Shown here: positions 14,901-28,200 of the stretch, one piece after another
Layout of the letters: each line of letters begins with the position of its first letter
Numbering within the stretch: position 1 is the first letter of the stretch
Source: Closterium sp. NIES-65
Taxonomy: Eukaryota; Streptophyta; Zygnematophyceae; Desmidiales; Closteriaceae
Direction of reading: 5' to 3'
DNA: 64,000 bases
NCBI GenBank assembly: GCA_948144175.1
Contig: CANXME010002275.1
Coordinates: 2,546,001 to 2,610,000 of the forward strand
Program-made: the position numbers and the translations under genes
Notes under the pieces: model-generated
The model's database searches: none
Told to the model about the DNA's origin: nothing
Seen by the model: only the letters and a program-made list of their open reading frames with translations

Positions 14901-15964
14901 AACAGTCCAGTTGGTCCAGCCGGTCCTATTGACCAACAGTCCTGTTGGTCCAGCCGGTCCAATTGACCAACAGGCTAGTTGGTCCATCCGGTCCAATTGA
15001 CCAACTGTCCAGTTGGTCCAACCGGTCCAATTGACCATCAGGCTAGTTAGTCTAGCCGGACCAATTGACCAACAGGCGAGTTGGTCCAGCCGGTCCAATT
15101 GACCAACAGTCCAGTTGGTCCAACCAGTCCGATTGACCAACAGTCCACATGGTCCAACCAGACGAATTGACCAACAGTCCAGTTGGTCCAGCCGGTCCAA
15201 TTGACCAACAGTCCAGTTGGTCCAGCCGGTCCAATTGACCAACAGTCCAGTTGGTCCAGCCTGTCCAATTGACCAACAGGCCAGTTGGTCCAGCCAGTCC
15301 AATTGACCAACAGTCGAGTTGGTCTAGCTGGTCCAATTGAACATCATGCTAGTTGGTCCAGCCAGACCAATTGACCAACAGTCGAGTTGGTCCAGCCGGT
15401 CCGATTGACCAATTGTCCAATTGGTCCAACCAGTCCAATTGACCAACAGGCCAGTTGGTCCAGCCGGTCCGAATGACCAACAGGCCAGCTGGTCCAGCCT
15501 GTCCGATTAACCAACAGGCTAGTTGGTCACGCGGTCCGATTGACCAACAGGTCAGTGGTCCAGCCGGTCCGATTGACCAATAGTCCAGTTTGTCCAGCCG
15601 GTCCAATTGAGCAACAGGCTAGATGGTCTAGCCAATCCAATTAACCAACTGTCCAGTTGGTCCACCCGGTCCAATTGACTAACAGGCCAGTTGGCCCTGC
15701 CCGTCCAATTGACCAACAGGCCAGTTGGGCCAGCTGGTCCGTTTGACCAACAATCCAGTTGGTCCATCTGGTCCAATTGACCAACACGCCAGTTGGTCCA
15801 GCAGGTCCAATTGACCAACAGGCCTGTTGGGCCAGCCGGTCCGATTGACCAACAGTCCAGTTGGAACAACCGGTCCAATTGACCAACAGGCCAGTTGGTC
15901 GAGCCGGTCCAATTGACCAACAGTCCAGTTGGTCCAGCCGGTCCAGTTGACCAACAATCCTGTT
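8963..15964. repeat. Higher-order repeat A, copy 2 (~7.0 kb)
   Basis: Second copy of the block at about 885-7920. Similarity starts at the shared motif ccaaccgatccacttc (897 and 8975) and stops near 15964, where the sequence switches to an order resembling the neighbourhood of 13300. Sparse substitutions separate the copies, for example cgaatt near 2128 versus cggatt near 10172, and gactgacc versus gacagacc about 80 bp later. This is a segmental tandem duplication inside a simple satellite, most simply explained by unequal exchange. Confidence 0.85.
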
Positions 15965-18900
15965 GGTCCAGCCGGTCTAATTGACCAACAGGCCAGTTGG
16001 TCCAGCCGGTCCAATTGACCAACAGTCCTGTTAGTCCAGCCGGTCAAATTGACCTACAGGCGAGTTGGTCCAGCCGGTCCGATTGACCAACAGTCTAGTT
16101 GGTCCAACCAGTCCAATTGACCAACAGGCCAGTTGGTCCAGCCGGTCCGAATGACCAACAGGCCAGTTTGTCCAGCCTGTCCGATTAACCAACAGGCCAG
16201 TTGGTCCAGGCGGTCCGATTGACCAACAGGTCAGTTGGTCCAGCCAGTCCGATTGACCATCAGGTTAGTGGTCCAGCCGGTCCGATTGGCCAATAGTCAA
16301 GTAGGTCCAGCCGGTCCAATTGAGCAACAGGCCAGATGGTCTAGCCGGTCCAATTAACCAACAGTCCAGTTGGTCCACCTGGTCCAATTGACCAACAGGC
16401 CAGTTGGGCCAGCTGGTCCGATTGACCAACAGTCCAGTTGGAACAACTGGTCCAATTGACCAACAGGCCAGTTGGTCCAGCCGGTCCGAATTACCAACAG
16501 GCCAATTGGTCCAGCCTGTCCGATTGACCAACAGGCCAGTTGGTCCAGGCGGTACGATTGACCAATAGGTCAGTGGTCTAGCCGGTCCAATTCACCAACT
16601 GTCCAGTTGGTCCACCGAGTCCAATTGACCAACAGGCCAGTTGGTCCAACTGGTCCAATTGACCAACAGCCCAGTTGGGCCAGCTGGTACGATTGACCAA
16701 CAGTCCACTTGGTCCAGCCGGTCCAATTGACCAACACGCGAGTTGGTCCAGCCGGTCCATTTGACCAACAGGCCAGTTGGTCCAGACGGTCTGATTCACC
16801 AACAGTCCAGTTGTTCCAACCGGTCCAATTGACCAATAGGCCAGTTGGTTCAGCCCGTCCAATTCACCAACAGTCCAGTTGGGCCAGCCTGTCCGATTGA
16901 CCAACAGGCCAGTTGGTCCAGCCGGTCCGATTGACCAACAGGCCAGTTGGTCCAGCCGGTCCAATTGACCAACAGGCCAGTTGGTCCAGCCGGTCCAATT
17001 GACCAACACGCCAGTTGAGCCAGCCGGTCCGATTGACCAACAGTCCAGTTGGTCCAACCGGTCCAATTGACCAACAGGCTAGTGGGTCGAGCTGGTCCAA
17101 TTGACCAACAGTCCAGTTGGTCCAGCCGGTCCTATTGACCAACAGTCCACTTGGTCCAGCCGGTCCAATTGACGAACAGTCCAGTTGGTCCAGCCGGTCC
17201 AATTGACCAACTGTCCAGTTGGTCCAACCGGTCCAAATGACCATCAGGCTAGTTAGTCCAGCCGGACCAATTGACCAACAGGCGAGTTGGTCCAGCCGGT
17301 CCAATTGACCAACAGTCCAGTTGGTCCAACCAGTCCGATTGACCAACTGTCCACATGGTCCAACCGGACGAATTGACCAACAGTCCAGTTGGTCCAGCCG
17401 GTCCAATTGACCAACAGTCCAGTTGGTCCAGCCGGTCCAATTGACCAACAGTCCAGTTGGTCCAGCCTGTCCAATTGACCAACAGGCCAGTTGGTCCAGC
17501 CAGTCCAATTGACCAACAGTCCAGTTCGTCTAGCTAGTCCAATTGAACATCATGCTAGTTGGTCCAGCCAGACCAATTGACCAACAGTCGAGTTGGTCTA
17601 GCCGGTCCGATTGACCAACAGTCCAATTGGTCCAACCAGTCCAATTGACCAACAGGCCAGTTGGTCCAGCCGGTCCGAATGACCAACAGGCCAGTTGGTC
17701 CAGCCTGTCTGATTAACCAACAGGCCAGTTGGTCCAGGCGGTCCGATTGACCAACAGGTCAGTTGGTCCAGCCAGTCCGATTAACCATCAGGTCACTGGT
17801 CCAGCTGGTCCGATTGACCAATAGTCAAGTAGGTCCAGCCGGTCCAATTAAGCAACAGGCCAGATGGTCTAGCCGGTCCAATTAACCAACAGTCCAGTTG
17901 GTCCACCTGGTCCAATTGACCAACAGGCCAGTTGGGCCAGCTGGTCCGATTGACCAACAGTCCAGTTGGAACAACTGGTCCAATTGACCAGCAGGTCAGC
18001 TGGTCCAACCGGTCCGTATTACCAACAGGCCAATTGGTCCAGCCAGTCCGATTAACCAACAGGCCAGTTGGTCCAGGCGGTCCGATTGACCAATAGGTCA
18101 GTGGTCCAGCGGGTCTAATTGACCAACAGTCCAGTTGGTCCACCGAGTCCAATTGACCAACAGGCCAGTTGGTCCAACTGGTCCAATTGACCAACAGGCC
18201 AGTTGGGCCAGCTGGTACGATTGACCAACAGTCCAGTTGGTCCAGCCTGTCCAATTGACCAACACGCCAGTTGGTCCAGCCGGTCCATTTGACCAACAGG
18301 CCAGTTGGTCCAGACGGTCCGATTGACCAACAGTCCAGTTGTTCCAACCGGTCCAATTGACCAACAGGCCAGTTGGTCCAGCCCGTCCAATTCACCAACA
18401 GTCCAGTTGGGCCAGCCTGTCCGATTGACCAACAGGCCAGTTGGTCCAGCCGGTCCGATTGACCAACAAGCCAGTTGGTCCAGCCGGTCCAATTGACCAA
18501 CAGGCCAGTTGGTCCAGCCGGTCCAATTGACCAACACGCCAGTTGGGCCAGCCGGTCCGATAGACCAATAGTCCAGTTGGTCCAACCGGTCCAATTGACC
18601 AACAGGCTAGTGGGTCGAGCCGGTCCAATTGACCAACAGTCCAGTTGGTCCAGCCGGTCCTATTGACCAACAGTCCAGTTGGTCCAGCCGATCCAATTGA
18701 CCAACAGGCTAGTTGGTCCAGCCGGTCCAATTGACCAACAGTCCAGTTGGTCCAACCGGTCCAATTGACCATCAGGCTAGTTAGTCCAGCCGGACCAATT
18801 GACCAACAGGCGAGTTGGTCCAGCCGGTCCAATTGACCAACAGTCCAGTTGGTCCAACGAGTCGGATTGACCAACAGGCCAATTTGTCCAGCCGGTCCGA

Positions 18901-21900
18901 ATGACCAACAGGCCAGTTGGTCCAGCCTGTCCGATTGACCAACAGGCCAGTTGGTCCAACCGGTCCGATTGACCAACAGGTCAGTTGGTCCAGCCATTCC
19001 GATTGACCAACAGGTCAGTGGTCCAGCCGGTTTTATTGACCAAAAGTCTAGTTGGTCCAGCCGGTCCAATTGAGCAACAGGCCAGATGGTCTAGCCGGTC
19101 CAATTAACCAACAGTCCAGTTGGTCCACCCGGTCCAATTGACCAACAGGCCAGTTGGTCCAGACGGTCCAATTGACCAACAGGCCAGTTGGGCCAGCTAG
19201 TCCGATTGACCAACAGTCCAGTTGGTCCAACCGAACCAATTGACCAACACGCCAGTTGGTCCAGCCGGTCCATTTAACCAACAGGCCAATTGGTCCTGCC
19301 GGTCCAAATGACCAACTGGCCAGTTGGTCCAGCCGGTCCAATTCACCAAAAGGCGAGTTGGGCCAGCTTGTCCGATTGACCAATAGGCCAGTTGGTCCAG
19401 CCGGTCCGATTGACCAACAGGCCAGTTTGTCCAGCCTATCCGATTGACCAGCAGGCTAGGTGGTCCAGCTGGTCCAATTGACCAACAGGCCAGTAGGTCC
19501 AGCCTGTCCAATTGACCAACAGGCCAATTGGTCCAGCCGGTCCAATTGACCAATACGCGACTTGGTCCAGACGATCCGATTGACCAACAGTCCAGTTGGT
19601 CCAACCGGTCCAATGGACCAACACGCCAGTTGGTCCAGCCGGTCCAATTGACCAACAGTCAAGTTGGTCCGGCCAGTCCAATTGACCAATAGTCCAGTTG
19701 GGCAAGCTTGTCCGATTGACCAACAAGCCCGTTTGTCCAGCCGGTCCGATTGACCAACAGGCCAGTTGGTCGAGCTGGTCCAATTGACCAACAGGCCAGT
19801 TGGTCGAGCTGGTCCAATTGACCAACAGGCCAGTTGGGCCAGCTGGTCCGATTGACCAACAATCCAGTTGGTCCAACCGAACCAATTGACCAACACGCCA
19901 GTTGGTCCAGCCGGTCCATCTAACCAATAGGCCAGTTGGTCCAGCCTGTCCGAATGACCGACAGGCCAGTTCATCCAACCTGTCCGATTGACCAACAGGC
20001 CAGTTGGTCCAACCGGTCCAAATGACCAACTGGCTAGTTGGTCCAGCCGGTCCAATTGACCAAAAGGCGAGCTGGGCCAGCCTGTCTGATTGACCAATAG
20101 GCCAGTTGGTCCAGCCGGTCCGATTGACCAACAGGCCAGTTGGTCCAGCCTATCTGATTGACCAACAGGCTAGTTGGTCCAGCTGGTCCAATTGACCAAC
20201 AGGCCAGTAGGTCCAGCCTGTCCAATTGACCAACAGGCCATTTGGTCCAGCCGGTCCAATTGACCAACACGCGAGTTGGTCCAGACGGTCCGATTCACCA
20301 ACAGTCTAGTTGGTCCAACCGGTCCAATTGACCAACACGCCAGTTGGTCCAGCCGGTCCAATTTTCCAACAGTCAAGTTGGTCCAGCCGGTCCAATTGGC
20401 CAATAGTCCAGTTGGGCAAGCCTGTCAGGTTGACCAACAAGCCCGTTTGTCTAGCCGGTCCGATTGACCAACAGGCCAGTTGGTCCAGCCGGTCCAATTG
20501 ACCAACAGGCCAGTTGGTCTAGCCGGTCCAATTGACCAAAAGGCCAGCTGGGCCGGCCGGTCCAATTGACCAACAGTACAGTTGGTCCAACCGATCCAAT
20601 TGACCAACAGGCCAGTTGGTCTAGCCAGTCCAATTGACCAACAGTCAAGTTGGTCCAGCCAGTCCTATTGACCAACAGTCCAGTTGGTCCAACCGGTCTA
20701 ATTGACCAACAAGCCAGATGGTCTAGCCAATCCAATTGACCAACAGTCCAGTTGGTCCAACCGGTCCAATTGACCAACAGGCCAGTTGGTCCAGCCGTTC
20801 CAATTAACCAATAGGCCAGTTGGGCCAGCCGGTCCAATTGACCAACAGTCCAGTTGGTCCAACCGGTCCTATTTACCAACAGGCCAGTTGGTCGAGCCAG
20901 TCCAATTGACCAACAGTCCAGTTGGTCCAGCCGGTCCGATTGACCAACAGTCCAGTTGGTCCAGCCGGTCCAATTGACCAACAGGCGAGTTGGTCCAGCC
21001 GGTCCAATTGACCAACAGTCCAGTTGGTCCAGCCGGTCCAAATGACCAACAGTCCAGGTGGTCCAGCCGGTCCAATTGACCAACAGGCCAGTTGGTCCAG
21101 CCGGTCCAATTGACCAACAGTCCAGTTGGTCCATCCGGTCCAATTGACCAACACGCCAGTTGGTCGAGCCGGTCCAATTGACCAACAGTCAAGTTGGTCC
21201 AACCGGTCCAATTGACCAACAGTCTAGTTGGGCCAGCTTGTCGGATTGACCAACAAGCCATTTGGTCCAGCTGGTCCGATTGACCAACAGGCCAGTTTTT
21301 CTAGCCGGTCCAATTGACTAACAGGCCAGTTGGTCCAGCCATTCCAATTGACCAACAGGCCAATTGGGGCAGCCGGTCCGATTGACCAACAATCCAGTTG
21401 GTCCAACCGGTCAAATTGACCTACAGACCAGTTGGTCCAGCCGGTCCAATTGACCAACAGTCCAGTTGGTCCAGCCGGTCCAATTGACCAACAGTCTAGT
21501 TGGACCAACCGGTCCAATTGACCAACAGGTCAGATGGTCTAGCCAGTCCAATTGACCAACAGTCCAGTTGGTCCAACCGATCCAGTTGACCAACACGCCA
21601 GTTGGTCCAGACGGTCCAATTGACCAACAGGCTAGTTGGGCCAGCTGGTTCGATTGACCAACAGTCCAGTTGGTCCAACCGAACCAATTGACCAACACGC
21701 CAGTTGGTCCAGCCGGTCCGATTGACCAACAGTCCAGTTCGTCCAACCGGTCCAATTGACCAACAGTCCAGTTGGTCCAACTGGTCCGATTGACCAACAG
21801 GCCAGTTGGTCCAGCCGGTCCGAATGACCAACAGGCCAATTGGTCCAGCTTGTCCGATTAACCAACAGGCCAGTTGGTCCAGGCGGTCCAATTGACCAAT

Positions 21901-23017
21901 AGGTCAGTGGTCCAGCCGGTCCAATTGACCAACAGTCCAGTTGGTCCAACCGGTCCAATTGACCAACAGGCCAGTTGGGCCAGCTGGTACGATTGACCAA
22001 CAGTCCAGTTGGTCCAGCCGGTCCAATTGACCAACACGCCAGTTGGTCCAGCCGGTCCATTTGACCAACAGGCCAGTTGGTCCAGACGGTCCGATTGACC
22101 AACAGTCCAGTTGTTCCAACCAGTCCAATTGACCAACAGGCCAGTTGGTCTAGCCGGTCCAATTCACCAACAGTCCAGTTGAGCCAGCCTGTCCGATTGA
22201 CCAACAGGCCAGTTGGTCCAGCCGGTCCGATTGACCAACAGGCCAGTTGGTCCAGCCGGTCCAATTGACCAACAGGCTAGTTGGGCCAGCTGGTCCGATT
22301 GACCAACAGTCCAGTTGGTCAAACCGGTCCAATTGACCAACAGGCTAGTGGGTCGAGCCGGTCCAATTGACCAACAGTCCAGTTGGTCCAGCCGGTCCAA
22401 TTGACCACCAGTCCAGTTGGTCCAGCCGGTCCAATTGACCACCAGTCCAGTTGGTCCAACCGGTCCAATTGACCATCAGGCTTGTTAGTCCAGCCGGTCC
22501 AATTGACCAACAGGCCAGTTTGTCCAGCCGGTCCGAATGACCAACAGGCCAGTTGGTCGAGCCGGTCCGATTGACCAACAGGTCAATTGGTCCAGCCAGT
22601 CCGATTGACCAACAGGTCAGTGGTCCAGCCGGTTTTATTGACCAAAAGTCTAGTTGGTCCAGCCGGTCCAATTGAGCAACAGGCCAGATGGTCTAGCCGG
22701 TCCAATTAACCAACAGTCCAGTTGGTCCAACCGAACCAATTGACCAACACGCCAGTTGGTCCAGCCGGTCCAGTTAACCAACAGGCCAGTTGGTCCAGCC
22801 AGTTCGATTGACCAACAGTCCAGTTGGTCCAACTCTTCCAATTGACCAACAGGCTAGTTGGTCCAGCCGGTCGAATTGACCAACAGGCCAGTTGGTCCAA
22901 CTGGTCCAATTAACCAACAGGCCAATTGGTCCAACCGGTCCAATTGACCAACAGGCGTGTTGGTCCAGCCGGTCCAATTGACCAACAGGCCTGTTGGTCC
23001 AGCCAGTATGATTAACC

Positions 23018-24111
23018 TGTTGGTGTAAGGGCCTAATAAACTCAAGCTATTAAGACTTTATCACACTTAAAACCTCTCCTCGGGGTCACCTCCAAGGGTC
23101 CTTGGGTGCCTGGTACAAGACCAGCCCCTATCCTCGGGTCCGAGTTTGTAGAGAGAGGGATCAAGAGGGACTTAGTCAAAACAGCAAGAGTACCTTGAAC
23201 GTCGCGCAGCGTATCGTGCAGACCGTCGATCGGATTAAGCTGAGAATTTCCTATATCGAAGCTCACTCTAAGAGCTTTAAAATAAGCCAAGTTGCCTCGC
23301 GAAAAGTTCTGCCATTACGAAGTTATGGCTCGGACAGCGTTAGCCTAGCGTTGGAGTGCTAGCGTACTAGCGTTGACTCGGGTAGCATTCCGCCGTCGCA
23401 CCGCGTAGAAAACGAAATTCCAGCAAGGAAGGAATTCGCTTGAATCAATTTCACTATATCCAGGTACAAACAGAGAAGGAATAAATAGTTCTAGCTAGCA
23501 AGGACCTTGGGAATGAACCTGAGAACAACCAGGGATCATCCCAAATAATTCCAAGCAACAGAACCAACCTGGCTGGACAAAACAGCAGGTGGTAGGTTGG
23601 TAAACAACCTCTGGTTCTGTTTTTCCAACCTGGGAAAACAACAACCAGGTTCAGGTCCTAAAAACAGAACCTGTTTTGTCTTTGCCCAACCAGCCAAATG
23701 CTGGTTCCGCTGGTTTCCCCTGGCCCTGTAGCATGCAGATACAGACAAACAACATCCAACCTTCACCTAAATTGTACCCCTATAGTGCCTGCCCTGCTAC
23801 ACTATAGTCAACCAAACAAAACAGTACAATTTCGAGTTGAATAGAACTGAATCTGCGCAATCAAGTAAGTTGAACCGCAAAGCTTCCATCTTGGGTTCCT
23901 TTGCGAGCTCGTCCTTTCTGCTTGTACTGTTCATAGCGCGTACAATGTTATGCCGAAGCGCACATTTTGCGAGTACCTGCAAATGCTTCAAGCGAAAATT
24001 GCGAAAGCAAACAAACACACAAACATACCATTCACACGCAAATGCATTCGCACACGCATACTCGTACAAACAGACGGCAGGATGTCGTGCAATGTGAATT
24101 TGCACCCAACA
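23018..24111 (-). repeat. 3' LTR of outer Copia element
   Basis: 1,094 bp, bounded by TGTTGG and CCAACA. It shares outer-specific variants with the LTR at 42504-43597 (gtagaaaacgaaattcc, atatccagg, gaacctgagaac, caggtggtaggttggtaaac) that the middle and inner LTRs lack, which pairs the two as ends of one insertion. Confidence 0.96.
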
Positions 24112-24123
24112 CACTCCCCCTCA
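24112..24123 (-). other. Polypurine tract of outer element
   Basis: Minus strand TGAGGGGGAGTG directly abuts the 3' LTR, where plus-strand DNA synthesis is primed. The last three bases of the tract fall inside the TCAGC duplicated by the middle insertion, so the tract stays joined to its LTR but is cut off from the rest of the internal region. Confidence 0.85.
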
Positions 24124-24125
24124 GC

Positions 24126-25218
24126 TGTTGGTGTAAGGGCCTAATAAACTCAAGCTATTAAGACTTTATCACACTTAAAACCTCTCCTCGGGGTCACCTC
24201 CAAGGGTCCTTGGGTGCCTGGTACAAGACCAGCCCCTATCCTCGGGTCCGAGTTTGTAGAGAGAGGGATCAAGAGGGACTTAGTCAAAACAGCAAGAGTA
24301 CCTTGAACGTCGCGCAGCGTATCGTGCAGACCGTCGATCGGATTAAGCTGAGAATTTCCTATATCGAAGCTCACTCTAAGAGCTTTAAAATAAGCCAAGT
24401 TGCCTCGCGGAAAGTTCTGCCATTACGAAGTTATGGCTCGGACAGCGTTAGCCTAGCGTTGGAGTGCTAGCGTACTAGCGTTGACTCGGGTAGCATTCCG
24501 CCGTCGCACCGCGTAGAAAAGAAATTCCAGCAAGGAAGGAATTCGCTTGAATCAATTTCACTATATTCAGGTACAAACAGAGAAGGAATAAATAGCTCTA
24601 GCTAGCAAGGACCTTGGGAATCAACCTGGGAACAACCAGGGATGATCCCAAATAATTCCAAGCAACAGAACCAACCTGGCTGGACAAAATAGCAGGTGAT
24701 AGGTTGGTGAACAACCTCTGGTTCTGTTTTTCCAACCTGGGAAAACAACAACCAGGTTCAGGTCCTAAAAACAGAACCTGTTTTGTCTTTGCCCAACCAG
24801 CCAAATGCTGGTTCCGCTGGTTTCCCCTGGCCCTGTAGCATGCAGATACAGACAAACAACATCCAACCTTCACCTAAATTGTACCCCTATAGTGCCTGCC
24901 CTGCTACACTATAGTCAACCAAACAAAACAGTACAATTTCGAGTTGGATAGAACTGAATCTGCGCAATCAAGTAAGTTGAACCGCAAAGCTTCCATCTTG
25001 GGTTCCTTTGCGAGCTCGTCCTTTCTGCTTGTACTGTTCATAGCGCGTACAATGTTATGCCGAAGCGCACATTGTGCGAGTACCTGCAAATGCTTCAAGC
25101 GAAAATTGCGAAAGCAAACAAACACACAAACATACCATTCACACGCAAATGCATTCGCACACGCATACTCGTACAAACAGACGGCAGGATGTCGTGCAAT
25201 GTGAATTTGCACCCAACA
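24126..25218 (-). repeat. 3' LTR of middle Copia element
   Basis: 1,093 bp, TGTTGG to CCAACA. The variant cacattgtgcg near 25068 is shared only with the displaced LTR piece near 37694, which ties the two together as one element. The shared forms gtagaaaagaaattcc and caggtgataggttggtgaac also match the part at 29888-30643. Confidence 0.96.
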
Positions 25219-25230
25219 CACTCCCCCTCA
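25219..25230 (-). other. Polypurine tract of middle element
   Basis: Minus strand TGAGGGGGAGTG immediately next to the 3' LTR. It is identical to the tracts of the other two elements and is the expected plus-strand priming site. Confidence 0.85.
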
Positions 25231-25260
25231 GCCTGCCGGCTGCATCCCCATCATTCCATA

Positions 25261-28200
25261 CTAGTTCATGCTCATTCCACTCATGCGCACACAACGCCAA
25301 TGAGACTCATCCGCAAGCCTCTTGGTGAGGAAGTCTGCTGGCTGCTGGTGAGTCTTGATGTAGATCGGATTCACCGTCCCCCTCTTCACCTCCTTACGCA
25401 GCCAGTGCCACTTGATACGCATGTGCTTGTTCAGCCCATGAAGCACAGCGTTCCTGGCCATCCCAAGAGCTCCCTTGCTATCACAAAACAGCGGCGTAGC
25501 AACCTTTTGCTCCTAGCCAATCTCCTCCAACAGCCTCCTCAGCCAAATCACCTCCTTCACCCCATGGAACATCGCCATGTACTCTGATTCCACGGAAGAG
25601 AGTGCTGTCTCCGTCTGCTTCTTTGACCTCCAACTAACCGGTCCTCCCCCAACTACGCAGATGTATCCTCCCACAGATGAGGAATCCTCCTTCTCAGAGG
25701 CCCACGTAGCATCAGTAAAGCAAGTGAGAAAAAGCTTGCCTTCTCCAAGCCTCTCCCCCTTCTCTTTCAGCACCTCAACCCCTTTCTGCTTCACCTGTGC
25801 AGATGCGGAGTATTGAACTCCAATGCTTGGGTGAGAGTTCAGATACTTCACCACACGCTCAGCTGCATCCACCTGCTCCTCTGATGGATTCTGCACTACC
25901 CTAGCCAGCTGCCCAACCGAGAAAGAGATGTCGGGTCTCGTGTGAACTGCTGCATACAAGAGGCTGCCCACCAAGGACTGAAATTGCTGCTGCTCCTCGG
26001 CTTCAACCCCTTCATCCTCTGCAGCTTTCACAAGCTTGAATTCTGCTGGCAGGGGAGTTGCAACCTTGCGCTCATTCTCAATTCCGTACTTCTCCCCAAG
26101 CTCCTTGATGAACTTCTCCTGGTGCAGCTTCAACCACCTGTGATCCAGATCCCTCTCCACGTGCATCCCGAGGTAGTACTTTACCTCCCCAAGGTTCTTG
26201 CACTTGAAGTTCTCCATCAGCTGCTGCTGCACCTTCTGGATCTCCTTCATGCTGCTGCTAAAGAGAAGAATGTCGTCCACATAGACCAGAAACAGCACCA
26301 GCTTCTCCCCCTCCCCCTTGAGAAAGAGGCTCTCATCACAGCTGCTGGTCCTGAATCCCATCTCCTCTAAAACAGCTGCCAACTTCTGGTACCAGCAGCG
26401 TGGCGCCTGCTTCAAGCCATAGATGGACTTTTTCAGCTTGCACACCCTGCCCGTACCATCCTCATACCCAGGTGGCTGCGTCATGAACACCTCCTCCTCT
26501 AAAATCCCGTTGAGAAATGCCGTTGATATGTCCATCTGGATAATGAACTTCCCACTAACGGCTGCATCTGCCAACAAGACACGAAGGGTAGGGGGTTTGG
26601 CAGTGGGAGCAAAGATCTCATTGAAGTCCCGCTTCTCCTTCTGCATAAACCCCTTAGCCACCAACCTACTCTTGTAGATGGTGACCTGCCCCTTGTCGTC
26701 AGTCTTGATCCTTAGCACCCACTTGCATTGTACCGCTTTCTTTCCCTCAGGCAGCACCACTAGTTCCCAAGTCCCATTCTCCAGCAGGCTCTGGTACTCA
26801 GAATCCCTGGAAGCTAGCCATTTGTCCCTATCTGGTCCAGCTAATGCCTCCTCCATGCTAGCTGGTTCCTCTGGTGCAGGGGCAAGAAAACAGTACGCAG
26901 GTTGATCCTCCTCATCCGGGTCATAGCCATGCGGTAGAATCAGCAATGCCTCCTCGGTCCCAAGCTGCTGCTCCGCTACATCAGCTCCTGCAGTCAGCTT
27001 CTTAGTAGCCATACGGGTACGTCCTGGCCTGGAGACGGGTGTCTCCCATCCCTTCATAATAACACCCTTCGGCTTCTTAGTTTTCCCCTGCTGCTGCTCT
27101 CCTCCCTCGGATCCAGCAGCTCCACTAGTGCTACTGCTAATCTCCACACCATCACCTCCACCAGCAGGTGCCTCCTGCACCTTCTCTTTATCACCACCCT
27201 CTGCAGCTGCCTCCTCTCCCTCCTCCCACACACTAGGAGTCAGGTCCAGCTGCATGGTAATCTGCTCCATCTGCTGGGACACCCTGGCCTCCGGCTGTTT
27301 CTCCCAGCTCCCATACATCATGCCCTCAACAAACTTCACATCCCTGCTGTCAAATAACACACCCTTGGAGGGCTCCCACAGCAGCCATCTCTTGCTCTCA
27401 GCAGCCAGCCCCAAATGCACACACCAGATTGCACTCGCCCCCAACTTACTGCGGTAGGTCTTGGGGACGTGGGCGACTGCCATGCAACCGAACACCCTCA
27501 GCATGTCCACCGGCGGCTTCCTCCCAAGCCACCTCTCCAACGGCACCCACGAGTCATCCCCAACCTTTGTGAGTACCCTGTTCCTAGCGACGGTAGCGTG
27601 CCGAACAGCATGGGGCCACATGGAGTTGCCCAGACCAGATTCTATGAGCAGCGCCCTAGCTGTCTCCAGAATTGTCCGGTTCGCCCGTTCTGCTACACCG
27701 TTAGACTGTGGGGTGTAAGCCGTGGTCAGCTCCCTCTGGATGCCCTGCTTCTTGAGCCAGGCCGTCATCTCAGCTCCAAGGAACTCACCACCCCGATCTG
27801 TCCTAATCCGCTTCACCACACACTCCGCTTGCTTCTCCACGAACGGCAGCCAATCGTCCCGAATCGTGGAGGCGGCGTGATCTTTCTGCTTCAGCGGATA
27901 CGCCCACATTAGCCTGCTCCAGTCATCCACTATGGTTAAGAAGTACCGCTCCCCCTTGTGCCCTTGCACCGGCAGCGGCCCCACCAAGTCCATGTGGACC
28001 AGCTCCAACGGCTTTTTGCTCCTGCCAGCCACACTATGGAAGGGGAAACGGGTAAACTTTGAGAGCAAACAGATTTCACAGTTATCATCGGGTGGTTGTC
28101 CGTTCAGCTTCAAGCCCTTAACGGCTCCATCCTTCTCCAGCTGCTTCAGCAAAGGCATTGCCACATGCCCCAAGCGTCGGTGTGCCGTTGCCCAATCCGT

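Larger units (their letters stand above)
1..23017. repeat. 34-bp tandem satellite array, left part
   Basis: About 677 head-to-tail copies of a 34-bp monomer, starting mid-unit at the window edge. A unit can be read as CCGGTCCAATTGACCAAC, then a variable AGTCC/AGGCC/ACGCC segment, then AGTTGGTCCAG. Substitutions recur at the same columns (CAATTG versus CGATTG or CGAATG; AGCCGG versus AACCGG, AGCTGG or AGACGG). A 33-bp variant with one T lost (GGTCAGTGGTCC) recurs near 414, 3298, 3604, 4860 and 7508. Most units carry CCGG, and many carry CAATTG, so methylation-sensitive and MfeI digests should give 34-bp ladders. Because 34 is not a multiple of 3 and stops are rare on the minus strand, long frames with a 34-residue period appear in every frame; I treat them as non-coding. 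No other sequence is embedded before the retrotransposon at 23018. Confidence 0.97.

Noticed and set aside
719..22977. Many 60-445-codon frames in the satellite as protein genes
   Set aside because: They arise in several overlapping frames at once from a stop-poor 34-bp unit, lack any start or promoter context, and shift frame at the 33-bp variant monomers.
1..23017. CRISPR array, suggested by 34-bp direct repeats
   Set aside because: The repeats are directly adjacent with no unique spacers, the context is eukaryotic with plant-type retrotransposons, and there are no cas genes.
23102..23362. 86-codon plus-strand frame repeated in every LTR
   Set aside because: It is antisense to LTR transcription, and its conservation is explained by LTR identity.
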